Source: Gemmatimonadaceae bacterium (GTDB taxonomy: Bacteria; Gemmatimonadota; Gemmatimonadetes; Gemmatimonadales; Gemmatimonadaceae). Taken from it: DNA of 64,000 nucleotides. A program made the position numbers and the translations under genes. Positions 52,602-62,275 of the stretch are shown here, piece after piece. The notes under the pieces were generated by a model. It was not told where the DNA came from. It was given only the letters and a program-made list of their open reading frames with translations, and ran no database searches. Each line of letters opens with the position of its first letter. The stretch's first letter is position 1. The stretch is from positions 62,001 through 126,000 of the forward strand of contig JANYHT010000050.1 in the NCBI GenBank assembly GCA_025358925.1, in the 5' to 3' direction.

Positions 52602-53996
52602 ATGCGTCGTCAAACCGCATTCGCCGTTCTTTCGCTCTGCCTCGCGCCGAACGTGTCGCCTGCGCAACGCAAGCCTGTTGAATCGCTCGCTCGCGCGGTG
52701 CTCACCGAACTCGTAGCGATGAACACCACGGTGTCGGAAGGTGCAACGACGCCCGCAGCAGAAAAACTTGCGGCACGATTTCGTGCGGCAGGGTTTCCTA
52801 CCGCTGATGTCCTTGTGATCGGACCAACGCCCAAGCACAAAAACTTGGTAGTGACGTGGCGTGGAAAGACGCGCGGTAAGCCCATCGTGTTCAACGCGCA
52901 TCTCGACGTGGTTGAAGCTCCGAAGCTTGAGTGGAGTACGAATCCGTTTCAGCTTACCGAGAAAGACGGTTGGTTGTACGGTCGCGGCGTGCTTGATGAC
53001 AAAGGCCCAGCATCGGCGATGATCGCGGCATTCTTAAGTGCGAAGAAAAGCGGACTTACTCCGCAGCGCGACCTCGTACTTGCGCTGACGAGCGGCGAAG
53101 AGAGCGATGTCGACAACGGCGTCCTGTGGTTACTCAAGAACCGACGCGCACTGGTGGACGGTGAGTACGTGCTCAATCTCGATGCCGGCGGTGGCGACGT
53201 AGACCATGGCGTGGTACGCGCCTTCGCTGTGCAGGCGGCAGAGAAAGTGTACATGGATGTCACGCTCACGGCGCGCGGACCCGGCGGCCACAGCTCGCTA
53301 CCGCATGACGAGTCACCGATCGACCATTTAGCGCGTGCGTTGGACCGGCTCGGACGATTCCGCTTTCCAGTGAAACTCAACAATGTGGTCCGCGCGTATC
53401 TCGAACGGCGAGCGCCACTCACGCCTGGTGTTGAGGGCGCCGCGATGTTGGCGCTGGCGCACGATCCGAATGATTTGACGGCACAGACTACACTTTTGAA
53501 AACCCCGCAGATGAACGCACAACTGCGCACGACATGTGTGGCGACCATGCTGCGCGGGGGCAGCGCGCCAAACGCGATGCCACAAGAAGTAGTCGCGACG
53601 GTGAATTGTCGAATTCTGCCCGGTGAACCCGTTGATGCCGTGCTTGATCTGTTGCGAACTGCAGTGAACGACACGAGCGTGAAGGTAGCCGTGCTGCAAG
53701 CGGCCACGCCAAGTGCGCCGTCGATACCGCCGGCAGCGATGGTCTCGATGCTCGAGCGCGTCGTGGGTTCGATCTATCCGCACACGCCAGTTATTCCTTT
53801 CATGGAAAACGGCGCCACCGATGGTCTCTGGTTTCGGAACGCTGGAATTCCTGTATACGGTGTTGCAGGATTTTTTGTCGAGTCCGTGGTGCACGAACGC
53901 ATGCACGGTCGCGACGAGCGTATTCCCGTCAACGCCTACAGTGACATGGTGCGGTACAGCGTACAACTTCTCACTGAGGCAGCGTCGCAACGATGA
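52602..53996 (+). CDS. M20-family metallopeptidase (ArgE/DapE/CPG2-like)
   Basis: 464 residues starting directly after the amidohydrolase stop. An N-terminal leader ends VSPAQ, indicating export. The M20 metal sites are NAHLDVV, GRGVLDDKG, TSGEESD with the catalytic Glu, LDAGGGD and a late HERMHGRDERI histidine. A bacterial dimerisation insert runs about 200-320 (PGGHSSLPHDESPIDHLAR). It would hydrolyse peptides or acylated amino acids in the periplasm. Confidence 0.92.
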   Translation: MRRQTAFAVLSLCLAPNVSPAQRKPVESLARAVLTELVAMNTTVSEGATTPAAEKLAARFRAAGFPTADVLVIGPTPKHKNLVVTWRGKTRGKPIVFNAHLDVVEAPKLEWSTNPFQLTEKDGWLYGRGVLDDKGPASAMIAAFLSAKKSGLTPQRDLVLALTSGEESDVDNGVLWLLKNRRALVDGEYVLNLDAGGGDVDHGVVRAFAVQAAEKVYMDVTLTARGPGGHSSLPHDESPIDHLARALDRLGRFRFPVKLNNVVRAYLERRAPLTPGVEGAAMLALAHDPNDLTAQTTLLKTPQMNAQLRTTCVATMLRGGSAPNAMPQEVVATVNCRILPGEPVDAVLDLLRTAVNDTSVKVAVLQAATPSAPSIPPAAMVSMLERVVGSIYPHTPVIPFMENGATDGLWFRNAGIPVYGVAGFFVESVVHERMHGRDERIPVNAYSDMVRYSVQLLTEAASQR

Positions 53997-55564
53997 TTAT
54001 TCGGAGCCCGTATCCTGACGTGGTCATTCCCGACACGTCGCTCGTGCCATTTGTGTTACAGCGCGCGAAGGAACTCCATAACAAAACCGCCATCGTCTGT
54101 GGTGCAACGGGTCGTTCGTACACGTATGGCGCGCTCGCGGATGCAATTTACCGAGTGGCGGCAGGGCTGTATGCGCGAGGTATTCGTAAAGGCGATGTTG
54201 TTGGAATTGTCAGTCCAAATGTTCCAGAATTTCCGATCGCGTTTTATGCAGCGGCGCTCATCGGTGCCATTCCAAGCACGGTCAATCCGATTGCCACCGC
54301 CGAAGAGATCGGTGCGCAATTCCATGATTCTGAAGCGATCTGCGTTTTTACTTTGCCCGCGTTGCTTGAGAAATGTCAGGTCGCCGCGCGCCTCGCACCG
54401 ACCATTCGCGAGATCATCGTATTTGGCGAGGCAGAGGGCGCAGTGCCGATGTCGACACTGATGCAACACGGCAATGAACCGCCGCATGTCGACATAGATT
54501 CGGCGAACGATGTTGCCGCGCTGCCGTACTCGAGCGGTACGTCCGGCATTCCGAAAGGTGTGATGCTGACGCATCGCAATTTGGTCGCAAATTTGGTGCA
54601 GCCTGGTGGGCAGTTGCCACTCACGGAAACGGACACGGTGATCGGTGTACTGCCATTCTTTCACATCTACGGCATGGTAGTGATCATGAGCTCGGCGCTC
54701 ATGACCGGCGCGACCATTGTCTCGCTGCCTCGCTTTGAGCTCGAACAATTTCTGCAAGTGATGCAGGACTATCGTGTCACTCTCGCATTCGTTGTGCCGC
54801 CCATCGTCATCGCGCTGGCAAAACATCCATCGGTTGCGAACTACAACTTGAGTGCGCTCCGCATGGTGAGCAGCGGCGCTGCCCCGTTAGGCGAACAAAT
54901 CGCACAGGCGTGCGCAGACCGCCTCAAAATTGTCGTGCGCCAAGGGTACGGGCTCACAGAAACAAGCCCAGTAACACACTTTCATCCGTGGAACACCGCG
55001 GTGTCTCGCCACGGTTCCGTGGGACCAATGATCGCGAACACGGAATGCCGTATCGTCGACTCAGATACTGGTCTGGATGTGCCGGTCGGCGAACGCGGTG
55101 AGTTATGGATTCGCGGTCCGCAGTTGATGAAAGGGTATTTCAACAAACCTGAGGCAACTGCTGTGTGCATGGCACCAGACGGTTGGTTTAAGACTGGAGA
55201 TATCGCCATTGTCGACGAAAACGGATGGTTTGCCATCGTAGACCGCGTGAAGGAGCTCATCAAATACAAAGGCCTACAGGTCGCCCCCGCAGAACTGGAA
55301 GCGGTGTTGCTCTCCCATCCAAGCATCGCCGACGCCGCCGTGATTCCCGTGCCTGATGACGAGGCTGGTGAGATTCCGAAAGCGTACATTGTGCTGCGCG
55401 CACCACTCACGGCAACGGACGTCATGGCGTATGTGGCGGAGCGTGTCTCGCCGTACAAGAAAGTGCGCGCGGTTGCATTCATCGACGTCATTCCCAAGTC
55501 GCCTTCAGGAAAAATCCTCCGACGGTTTTTGGTGGACAAGGAACGTCAGGCGCGCGCGCAGTGA
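53993..55564 (+). CDS. Acyl-CoA ligase, 4-coumarate-CoA ligase-like (AMP-binding)
   Basis: 523 residues, ATGA overlap with the M20 gene. The ANL-superfamily core motifs are PYSSGTSGIPKGVMLTHRN (P-loop, about 180), RQGYGLTETSP, GERGELWIRGPQLMKGY, WFKTGDIA, and the C-terminal catalytic lysine in SPSGKILRR (about 504). The enzyme adenylates a carboxylate and forms its CoA thioester. Aromatic acids or medium-length acyl chains are both possible; its operon partners do not settle this. Confidence 0.92.
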   Translation: MIIRSPYPDVVIPDTSLVPFVLQRAKELHNKTAIVCGATGRSYTYGALADAIYRVAAGLYARGIRKGDVVGIVSPNVPEFPIAFYAAALIGAIPSTVNPIATAEEIGAQFHDSEAICVFTLPALLEKCQVAARLAPTIREIIVFGEAEGAVPMSTLMQHGNEPPHVDIDSANDVAALPYSSGTSGIPKGVMLTHRNLVANLVQPGGQLPLTETDTVIGVLPFFHIYGMVVIMSSALMTGATIVSLPRFELEQFLQVMQDYRVTLAFVVPPIVIALAKHPSVANYNLSALRMVSSGAAPLGEQIAQACADRLKIVVRQGYGLTETSPVTHFHPWNTAVSRHGSVGPMIANTECRIVDSDTGLDVPVGERGELWIRGPQLMKGYFNKPEATAVCMAPDGWFKTGDIAIVDENGWFAIVDRVKELIKYKGLQVAPAELEAVLLSHPSIADAAVIPVPDDEAGEIPKAYIVLRAPLTATDVMAYVAERVSPYKKVRAVAFIDVIPKSPSGKILRRFLVDKERQARAQ

Positions 55565-55754
55565 CCGACCGCACGCGCTGGAGTGAAGCCCTCGTGTTGT
55601 CGCACATCGTGCGCATGGGCGGAACCAACGCCGAGTTGATTGCGGGCGTACGTAAAGGTTGATACAAGGTTGATGATCGCGCGCGATCTCGACGTGTACC
55701 AGCACCACTTCAAACGCTACGTTTCGGATGTGATCACTTTCTTTGGAGACCGTC
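55560..55754 (+). pseudogene. Possible remnant of a broken small gene
   Basis: A frame from GTG 55560 encodes ALVLSHIVRMGGTNAELIA and stops at once. A frame two bases away then gives RLMIARDLDVYQHHFKRYV. An imperfect 11-base repeat of AAGGTTGAT lies at the junction. Both parts look protein-like, but no family is recognised, and removing the repeat does not clear all stops. It may be a decayed gene between the ligase and DUF4159. Confidence 0.25.
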
Positions 55755-56540
55755 ATGACGCGTCGGTTATTCAGTGTGTTGTTGGCGCTGTCACTCGTGT
55801 TTGGTTCGACCACATTGCCGGCGCAGCGTCGCTTTCGCGGGCCGACGCCTGACCTCGACGTCAAACTCACGCCGTATGATGGCCGATTCGTCTTTGCGCG
55901 ACTCAAATTCACGACGGCACCCGGTGGTTTTTACTACATGGGGCTCCCCGCGTGGGCACACGGTTTTCCAAAAGCGGAAAACAACCTTGGGCGCATTCTG
56001 AAAGATGTGAGTACGATGCGCCTGCATATTGATGCAAGTAACTTGCTCGCGCTCGACGATCCGGAACTCTTCAAATTCCCCGTCGCCTATATGGCCGAGC
56101 CGGACTATTGGAGCATGAACGACAAGGAGGCCGCGTCATTGCGCGCGTATGTACTCAAAGGTGGGTTTATCATCTTCGATGATTTTCGCGATGATTTTCG
56201 CAATCAAAGCGTCGGTTGGGCAAACTTCCTGACCCAAATGCGTCGCATCATCCCGGACGCGCGCTTTATCGACCTCGACCCTTCATATCCAATTTTCCAT
56301 TCGTTCTTCGAAATCACGTCGTTCAACATTATCCCACAGGCGTACGATCGCGGTCGCCCTATCCTTCGCGGCCTTTTTGAGAACAACGATCCTAAAAAGC
56401 GAATGCTGGCGATGATCAATTTTGACACCGACGTCTCCGACTATTGGGAGTTTTCCGGCACCGGTTTCCGCCCCATTGCCGAAGGCAACGAAGCCTACAA
56501 ACTCGGCGTGAATTACATCATGTATGCGCTCACGCATTAG
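55755..56540 (+). CDS. DUF4159-family secreted protein
   Basis: 261 residues from ATG 55755, after a GGAG ribosome-binding site (55745-55748). A signal peptide ends LPAQ. The DUF4159 signature is present as FVFARLKFT, LHIDASNLLALDDPELFKFPVAYM, LRAYVLKGGFIIFDDFR, a SYPIFHSFFEI block, and a terminal GTGFRPIAEGNEAYKLGVNY. DUF4159 proteins sit beside membrane-associated AAA/DUF58/vWA modules in many bacteria, but those partners are not in this window. Function is unknown. Confidence 0.88.
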   Translation: MTRRLFSVLLALSLVFGSTTLPAQRRFRGPTPDLDVKLTPYDGRFVFARLKFTTAPGGFYYMGLPAWAHGFPKAENNLGRILKDVSTMRLHIDASNLLALDDPELFKFPVAYMAEPDYWSMNDKEAASLRAYVLKGGFIIFDDFRDDFRNQSVGWANFLTQMRRIIPDARFIDLDPSYPIFHSFFEITSFNIIPQAYDRGRPILRGLFENNDPKKRMLAMINFDTDVSDYWEFSGTGFRPIAEGNEAYKLGVNYIMYALTH

Positions 56541-56545
56541 CCGCA

Positions 56546-56566
56546 TCCCTACTCCCTACTCCCTAT
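56546..56566 (+). repeat. Three 7-bp TCCCTAC/T tandem repeats before a start codon
   Basis: TCCCTAC, TCCCTAC, TCCCTAT occupy the space directly before the Gfo/Idh/MocA ATG (56568), leaving no normal ribosome-binding site there. Related units TCCCTATTGCCTGTTCCC occur at 43426-43443 at the end of the PagL-like gene. Confidence 0.75.
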
Positions 56567-56567
56567 C

Positions 56568-57797
56568 ATGCGTCTCGGCGTCGGCTTTATTGGTTCCGGA
56601 TTTAATGCGCGCTTCCACATGCTCGGTTGGAAAGGCGTGCGCGATGCCGATATTCTCGGCGTATGGAGTCCGAACGCGACAAACGCCGCGTCAGCGGCAC
56701 GGTATGCGCGCGAGCTCGATGTTGGTGCGGCGAAGGCATATAAGAGCATCACCGAGATGGTGGCCGATCCGGCTATCGACGCAATCTGGATTAACGGACC
56801 AAATCAAGCGCGCATTGAGAACGTCGAAGAAATTGTGCATGCGATTACTTCGGGCAAAGGCACGCTGAAAGGGATCGCCTGCGAGAAACCCTTGGGCCGC
56901 AACGTTGCGGAAGCGAAGCACCTACTGAAGCTGGCAGAGAAGGCCGGAATTTTGCACGGCTATCTTGAGAATCAGGCGTTCGCTCCGCAAATCACGACGG
57001 GCCACAATCTGCTGTGGAAACGCGGCGCCGCGACAACAGGACGACCGTATCTTGCACGCGCAGCAGAAGAACACAGCGGACCACACATGCCGTGGTTCTG
57101 GAATGGCGCGCTGCAAGGCGGCGGCGTGCTGAATGACATGATGTGTCATTCGGCGCTTGTTGTGCGCCAGTTGCTGACACCACCTGGCGACTCGCTCTCC
57201 ACGCTCGTGCCGAAGCGAGTCACCGGTCACATTGCCTCGCTCAAATACACGCGAAAGGAATACGCCGCGCAGCTCAAGAAACGCATGGGTGTTGACTATC
57301 TTAAAACCCCATCGGAGGACTTTGCGAGTGTCACAATCGAGTTCGAAACACCGGATGGGCGTATAGCAATTGGCGAAGCCACCACCAGCTGGAGTTTTGT
57401 CGGACCCGGTTTGCGCCTGAGCGTCGAACTTTTAGGTCCCGAGTATTCGATGAAATGGAACTCTCTTGAATCCGGGCTCGATCTATTTTTTTCGCGCGAA
57501 GTAAAAGGACGCGCGGGCGAAGATCTGGTCGAGAAACAAAACGCGGAAGTTGGACAAATGCCTGTCGTCGCAAGTGAAGCCGTCGCGTACGGCTACGAGG
57601 CCGAAGACCGGCACTTTGTACGCGCATTTCTGGGTAAGGAACCGCCAATCCTCACTTGGCACGACGGACTCGATGTCGTGCGACTACTCATGGCTGCGTA
57701 CATGAGCGCGGAGCAGGGCAAAACCGTGCAGTTTCCGCCAAGAGGCGTAGATACGTTTGTTCCAGCCGTCGCCCAAGGAACATGGAAGCCGCGCTGA
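56568..57797 (+). CDS. Gfo/Idh/MocA-family oxidoreductase
   Basis: 409 residues. The Rossmann fold opens with GVGFIGSGFNARFH, and the characteristic CEKPLG segment follows (about 106), with WINGPNQARIEN before it. A substrate-binding domain continues with GALQGGGVLNDMMCHSALVVRQ, whose His and Asp are the usual catalytic positions. The length fits sugar dehydrogenases or 3-keto-glycoside reductases acting with NAD(P). No leader is present. It lies between DUF4159 and a convergent operon (GH20, CutC, MFS, DUF1080). A role in redox of keto-sugars is inferred from these neighbours. Confidence 0.9.
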   Translation: MRLGVGFIGSGFNARFHMLGWKGVRDADILGVWSPNATNAASAARYARELDVGAAKAYKSITEMVADPAIDAIWINGPNQARIENVEEIVHAITSGKGTLKGIACEKPLGRNVAEAKHLLKLAEKAGILHGYLENQAFAPQITTGHNLLWKRGAATTGRPYLARAAEEHSGPHMPWFWNGALQGGGVLNDMMCHSALVVRQLLTPPGDSLSTLVPKRVTGHIASLKYTRKEYAAQLKKRMGVDYLKTPSEDFASVTIEFETPDGRIAIGEATTSWSFVGPGLRLSVELLGPEYSMKWNSLESGLDLFFSREVKGRAGEDLVEKQNAEVGQMPVVASEAVAYGYEAEDRHFVRAFLGKEPPILTWHDGLDVVRLLMAAYMSAEQGKTVQFPPRGVDTFVPAVAQGTWKPR

Positions 57798-57818
57798 CAA
57801 ACGCGCGACGTCGAACGA

Positions 57819-59519
57819 TTACTGCAGCACTGTGGGTTTGAATTTACGATAGTTGATATCCATCGCCTGCAAGCGACGCTCGTGCGTGACCATGCGCGAA
57901 AGAAAGTCGGGATAATTACGACGACTCTTCGCACTCCACAGCGCCTCGGCGAGTGCACTCAGTCGCGGGAACAACATGTACTCAACGTCCTTCGGCGTCT
58001 GAATGTATTCTGTCCACACCTGTGCTTGCGCGCCAAGGATGTGTTTCGCTTCCGCTGCGCTTAACTCGGCCGGTACTGCTTCGAACGAATAGACCGTATC
58101 CATCGGTAAAAATCCGCCGATCGCGAGTGGTTCGATTTTCTTGTTGAGCGATTGGTAGTGATCGAAGTACGTGTGACTGCCTGGCGCCATCACGACGTCG
58201 TGCCCGGCCTTTGCCGCCGCGACACCACCGGCCATGCCACGCCACGACATCACCGTCGCATTTTCGGCGAGTCCACCCTCGAGGATCTCATCCCATCCAA
58301 CAAGTCGTCGTCCATGTTGCGTCAGGAAAACATCCATCTGTCGGATGAACCAACTTTGCAATTCATGTTCGTCCTTGAGACCGAGGTCTTTTATTCGTTG
58401 CTGAATTTTCGGGCTGTTCTTCCACTGTGTTTTCACCGCTTCGTCGCCACCGATGTGAATGTACGGCCCAGGAAAGAGCGCCAATACCTCCGTGAGGACA
58501 TCCTGCATGAACGCGATTGTGCTGTCATCGGGATTGAGGATGAACTCACTCACGCCCCACAGTTGCAACACACCAGGATTCGTGTCGGGCCTGCTTGAGA
58601 GCTGTGGATACGCGGAAACCGCAGCTTGCGAGTGGCCAGGCATTTCGATCTCCGGCACGACCGTGATAAAACGATCTGCGGCATAGGCCACAATTTCGCG
58701 CACGTCATCCTGCGTGTAAAAACCGCAATGCGGCTTGCCATCGTACACCCGCTTCGTCGGATCTCCCACGACTGACCCGACCAACGTCTGCTCGCGACAC
58801 GAGCCCACGACCGTCAATCGCGGATACTTCTTAATCTCGAGACGCCAACCTTGGTCTTCTGTAAGATGCCAGTGAAAGCGATTCAGTTTATGTTGCGCAA
58901 GCATGTCGATGTATTTTCTGACAAACTCTTTCGGCATGAAATGACGTGCAGCGTCGAGATGCGCACCGCGCCATTCAAACCGCGGCATATCTTCGATGTG
59001 AACGGCGGCGGCCTGCCAGCGCACGTTTGAGATCGGCGCAACGCGGTATATCGCGGCCGGCAAAAGCTGCTTGAACGTTTCGAGCGCGTAGAAAGCACCA
59101 GCCGCCGTGGCCGCGCGTACCACTACGCCGGTGGACGAGACGTCCAGCCAATAGCCCTCTGCACCCAGCGCGGCACTGCGTGCGACGCGAACGAGTCGAA
59201 TGCCCGATGTCACGTCGGCCACAGATGCCGCGCTACGCACACGCAGATCCATGCCAGTGGGATCCGCAATATCGCGCGCAAACCGGTGCGCCACCGTGAG
59301 AAATGCAGGATCCGAATGAACAACCGTTGACGCGCTCAGCTCAAATGATCCCGCGCGCGGCGTCAAGACCACTGGCCGCGGGATAACCGCATACTTCGTC
59401 GAGTCAATCGCCGCGTGTATCGCCCGCGCCGCGATGAGGGAAACCAGTGCGACGACAATGACGCGCCACGCAAGACGCGGCGTCCGACGATGCAACGCGT
59501 GGCGGACGCCCGTCGTCAC
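57819..59519 (-). CDS. Glycoside hydrolase family 20 beta-N-acetylhexosaminidase
   Basis: 566 residues; ATG overlaps the cutC stop (ATGA). A cleavable signal is visible (RVIVVALVSLIAARAIHA). A GH20b N-terminal domain runs about 45-165, then the catalytic barrel: HLDAARHFMPKEFVRKYIDM, LNRFHWHLTEDQGWRLEIKKYP, PEIEMPGHSQAAV, and YIHIGGDEAVKTQW with the catalytic Asp-Glu pair (about 355). It also has WDEILEGGL. The enzyme would release GlcNAc from chitin- or wall-derived oligosaccharides in the periplasm. It is last in a four-gene leftward operon and may feed its amino sugar to the symporter. Confidence 0.93.
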   Translation of the reverse strand: MTTGVRHALHRRTPRLAWRVIVVALVSLIAARAIHAAIDSTKYAVIPRPVVLTPRAGSFELSASTVVHSDPAFLTVAHRFARDIADPTGMDLRVRSAASVADVTSGIRLVRVARSAALGAEGYWLDVSSTGVVVRAATAAGAFYALETFKQLLPAAIYRVAPISNVRWQAAAVHIEDMPRFEWRGAHLDAARHFMPKEFVRKYIDMLAQHKLNRFHWHLTEDQGWRLEIKKYPRLTVVGSCREQTLVGSVVGDPTKRVYDGKPHCGFYTQDDVREIVAYAADRFITVVPEIEMPGHSQAAVSAYPQLSSRPDTNPGVLQLWGVSEFILNPDDSTIAFMQDVLTEVLALFPGPYIHIGGDEAVKTQWKNSPKIQQRIKDLGLKDEHELQSWFIRQMDVFLTQHGRRLVGWDEILEGGLAENATVMSWRGMAGGVAAAKAGHDVVMAPGSHTYFDHYQSLNKKIEPLAIGGFLPMDTVYSFEAVPAELSAAEAKHILGAQAQVWTEYIQTPKDVEYMLFPRLSALAEALWSAKSRRNYPDFLSRMVTHERRLQAMDINYRKFKPTVLQ

Positions 59520-60187
59520 GCGTCGGCGAGCGCGAGGAGAACATCGCGCACAATCGTCGGGTCAGACGCGCGCGCATGCACTTCGCGTACGCCCGATTTT
59601 GCCACGACATCGCGCACATTGTGCCCACGTACTCCGCCGCCGGCAAGCACCGTCAACTTGTCGCCCGCTTGCTGTTGCAACGCCTGCAGTCGCGGCGCTC
59701 CATCGAGCGCGGTTGGCGCTTGCCCCGCCGTCAGCACATAGTCCACTCCCAATTGCAACAGCGACGCCATCGCGTGCGTGGCGTTCGGCGTGCGATCAAA
59801 CGCACGATGAAACGCGATCTTGAGCGGACGCGCGATGGCGATCACTTCCGCCATTCGCTGCACGTCAATGGTGTCATCGCTATGCAAAATCCCAACCACG
59901 ATGCCATCGGCACCAAGCGCGCGAGCAGCGACGACATCATTGCACATGATGTCGAGATCTTCCGACGTATACACGAAGGTGTTCGTATTCGGTCGAATCA
60001 TGACGTGCATCGGCACAGACAACGCATCTCGGCAACGCGCAATCAACCCGAGCGACGGCGTGGAGCCACCATCACCTAATCCACAGAGTTCAACACGTCC
60101 GGCGCCGAGCGCTTGCACTATGCGAGCGGACGCGATGGAGTCACAACAGGCTTCGACCAGCGGCTGGCTGCGCATGGTTGACGTCAT
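59516..60187 (-). CDS. cutC: CutC-family protein
   Basis: 223 residues from ATG 60187 overlapping the MFS stop (TGATG). The TIM-barrel CutC family shows VEACCDSIASARIVQALGAGRVELC, GGSTPSLGLIARC, MIRPNTNTFVYTSEDLDIM and AFHRAFDRT. The GGGVRGHNV segment is the terminal phosphate-binding-like loop. CutC was linked to copper homeostasis in Escherichia coli, but that role is disputed; an enzymatic role on small phosphate or sugar-like compounds is possible. The operon setting is glycoside catabolism rather than copper export. Confidence 0.92.
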   Translation of the reverse strand: MTSTMRSQPLVEACCDSIASARIVQALGAGRVELCGLGDGGSTPSLGLIARCRDALSVPMHVMIRPNTNTFVYTSEDLDIMCNDVVAARALGADGIVVGILHSDDTIDVQRMAEVIAIARPLKIAFHRAFDRTPNATHAMASLLQLGVDYVLTAGQAPTALDGAPRLQALQQQAGDKLTVLAGGGVRGHNVRDVVAKSGVREVHARASDPTIVRDVLLALADA

Positions 60188-61413
60188 CAATGGGCTGCGG
60201 CGGTTGCGACCCCGGAAGCACGGGCCGCTGGGCGAAACAGGAAGAGAAAAACAACGAAGACTCCGAGCGCGCCAAGTGCCGGTATTTGCCAAATTTTCAA
60301 CCAGTCGTGCGTGGTCACGTGCGCTGCATCAGTACTTGCAAATCGACTCACCACAGAACCAGAAACCGATGCTCCCACAAGATACCCGAAGCCGTTGGTC
60401 ACGAGATTCAAAAATCCTTGCGCGGCCGCACGAATGTTCGGACCCGCACGCTCGTCGGTGTAAATCTGTCCCGCAACGAAGAAGAAGTCGTAGCACACGC
60501 CGTGCAGCAAAATGCCCGCGTACAGAAGCCACATTCCACTGCCTGCATCGCCGCGACTAAAGGCGAAATAGCGAACCGCCCATGCGAACATGCCGACCAG
60601 CATGATGATCTTGATGCCGAAACGACGAAGCACGAACGGGAGCAACAGCATAAAGCCCACTTCCGACATCTGTCCAAAGGTCTGGATAAAGGCGGGATCA
60701 GGCGCCCTGATCTCGTTCAGGAACGGGTTTGCAAACGAGTAGTAAAATTGCAAGGGAATGCACAGCAGGAATGATCCCAAAACGAAAATTGAGAAATCCA
60801 TGTTGCGCAGCAACTGGAGGGCGTCGAGGCCGAGGGCGTCACGCGCGCTAAACGGCGCACCAGCCCCTTTCGGCGGCGTCTGGGGGAGCGCCAACGCATA
60901 GAGGCCGAGCAGCAACGACGCCCCAGCCGAGAGTTGCATGGGCAGCGCGAGCTTATCGGCGTGCAGCACTTTTCCGACCAAAATGCCGGCGGCAATCCAA
61001 CCGATGGTGCCCATGACTCGAATGATGGGGAAATCCCGAGCCGGGTCTTTCACATGCTGAAACGAAATCGAATTCGTCAGGGAGAGCGTCGGCATGTAGC
61101 AAAACGCATACGCAAGTAGCAGCGGATAGAAGCCAACCCACGTTGTCTGCAGCGACAGCGCCCACATCAAGCCGGCGCCGAGCACGTGCAAAATCGACAG
61201 CAACTTCTGACTCGCGAAGAATCGATCCGCGATAATGCCCATAAAGAATGGGGAGACGATAGCGGCAATCGCCGTCGCACCGTACGCACTTCCAATTTGC
61301 GTATCATTGAACCCGCGCGTTTGTCCGAGATACGTAGCCATCGTGACAAACCATGAACCCCACACGAAGTATTGCAAAAACATCATCGCCGAAAGCTTGA
61401 CCTTGGCGCTCAT
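60187..61413 (-). CDS. MFS transporter, nucleoside:H+ symporter type
   Basis: 408 residues with twelve hydrophobic helices. The opening [20 protein letters not shown] and [33 protein letters not shown] match the Nuc_H_symport family (NupG/XapB). [31 protein letters not shown] is also diagnostic. The start follows the DUF1080 stop without any gap. Members in polysaccharide-degrading clusters transport sugars or keto-sugars as well as nucleosides, so the substrate remains open. Confidence 0.92.
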   Translation of the reverse strand: MSAKVKLSAMMFLQYFVWGSWFVTMATYLGQTRGFNDTQIGSAYGATAIAAIVSPFFMGIIADRFFASQKLLSILHVLGAGLMWALSLQTTWVGFYPLLLAYAFCYMPTLSLTNSISFQHVKDPARDFPIIRVMGTIGWIAAGILVGKVLHADKLALPMQLSAGASLLLGLYALALPQTPPKGAGAPFSARDALGLDALQLLRNMDFSIFVLGSFLLCIPLQFYYSFANPFLNEIRAPDPAFIQTFGQMSEVGFMLLLPFVLRRFGIKIIMLVGMFAWAVRYFAFSRGDAGSGMWLLYAGILLHGVCYDFFFVAGQIYTDERAGPNIRAAAQGFLNLVTNGFGYLVGASVSGSVVSRFASTDAAHVTTHDWLKIWQIPALGALGVFVVFLFLFRPAARASGVATAAAH

Positions 61414-62178
61414 TTACAACAACTCCCGAATCCGGATGCTTCGAAACGCGACCAGGTCACCGTGATTTTGGAGGCCAATACATCCGCGTTTGGCGAGTCC
61501 ATAGTTCCTCCATTGTTTGAACTTGCTGGCCTGAACGCGTTGCAACCAATCGGGTGACCATAGCTCGTATTCGACGGTTTTTACGCCATTGAGCCAGTGC
61601 TCGACGTGCGCGCCATTGACGACGAGCCGAATGGCATTCCACTCGCCGACCTTCTTCACGGCGCCGAGCGGCGCCGGATACAGGGCAAACGCGGAGCCAG
61701 CGGCGGTGACGCGCAATTTGCCATCGGGATGGCCATCGTCGTCGAGCACCTGCATTTCTGGACCACTTTCGTAGGTCACCGTGGCGGCCGGATCGATGCG
61801 ATACAGAATACCGCTGTTCCCCTTTGCAGCAATGCGCCATTCGAGGGTGAGCTCGAAGTTGCCAAACACCTTATCCGTCACCAAGTCGTCGCCATCGCCA
61901 ACACGAGTAATCGCGCCGTCAACCGCTTGCCAACCCGCTGGAATCACGCCCGGCGTGGAAAACCCGTGCCAGCCAACAATGGTCCGCCCATCGAAGAGTG
62001 ATTGCCAGCTGCCATCAGGGGTCGTTGCACGTGCCGACTGCGTGCCCGCTGCGGCCGCCTGGATGGCTTGCTGATCGCTGCCGCCACGTCGCGCCGTAGC
62101 AGGCGTGCAGGAGCTGTTGGACGCGATGAGAAGAAGAGCCGTGGCCCAACGTACGGCCGTCTGACGGAATACGGGCAT
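61414..62178 (-). CDS. DUF1080 / 3-keto-disaccharide hydrolase-family lipoprotein
   Basis: 254 residues. A lipobox-like SSC in LLIASNSSCTPA ends the leader. The jelly-roll fold of PF06439 shows WQSLFDGRTIVGWHGF, FGNFELTLEWRIAAKGNSGILYR, YESGPEMQVLDDDGHPDG, WNAIRLVVNGAHVEHWLNGVKTVEYEL, and the final GLQNHGDLVAFRSIRIREL. The family includes hydrolases of 3-keto-glycosides. It is the first gene of the leftward operon with the MFS, CutC and GH20 genes. Confidence 0.92.
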   Translation of the reverse strand: MPVFRQTAVRWATALLLIASNSSCTPATARRGGSDQQAIQAAAAGTQSARATTPDGSWQSLFDGRTIVGWHGFSTPGVIPAGWQAVDGAITRVGDGDDLVTDKVFGNFELTLEWRIAAKGNSGILYRIDPAATVTYESGPEMQVLDDDGHPDGKLRVTAAGSAFALYPAPLGAVKKVGEWNAIRLVVNGAHVEHWLNGVKTVEYELWSPDWLQRVQASKFKQWRNYGLAKRGCIGLQNHGDLVAFRSIRIRELL

Positions 62179-62275
62179 TGCATCGTTCCGGAAAGAATCG
62201 GGCGGAAGGCGGGGAGAGCGGGTATGCTACGCATCGGTTCAGCATCGCGAAAGACGCGTTACTTGACCATTTCGC

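Noticed and set aside
55640-55852. Plus-strand frame with DLDVYQHHFKRYV
   Set aside because: It overlaps the DUF4159 start, which has a good ribosome-binding site; kept only as part of a possible gene remnant.
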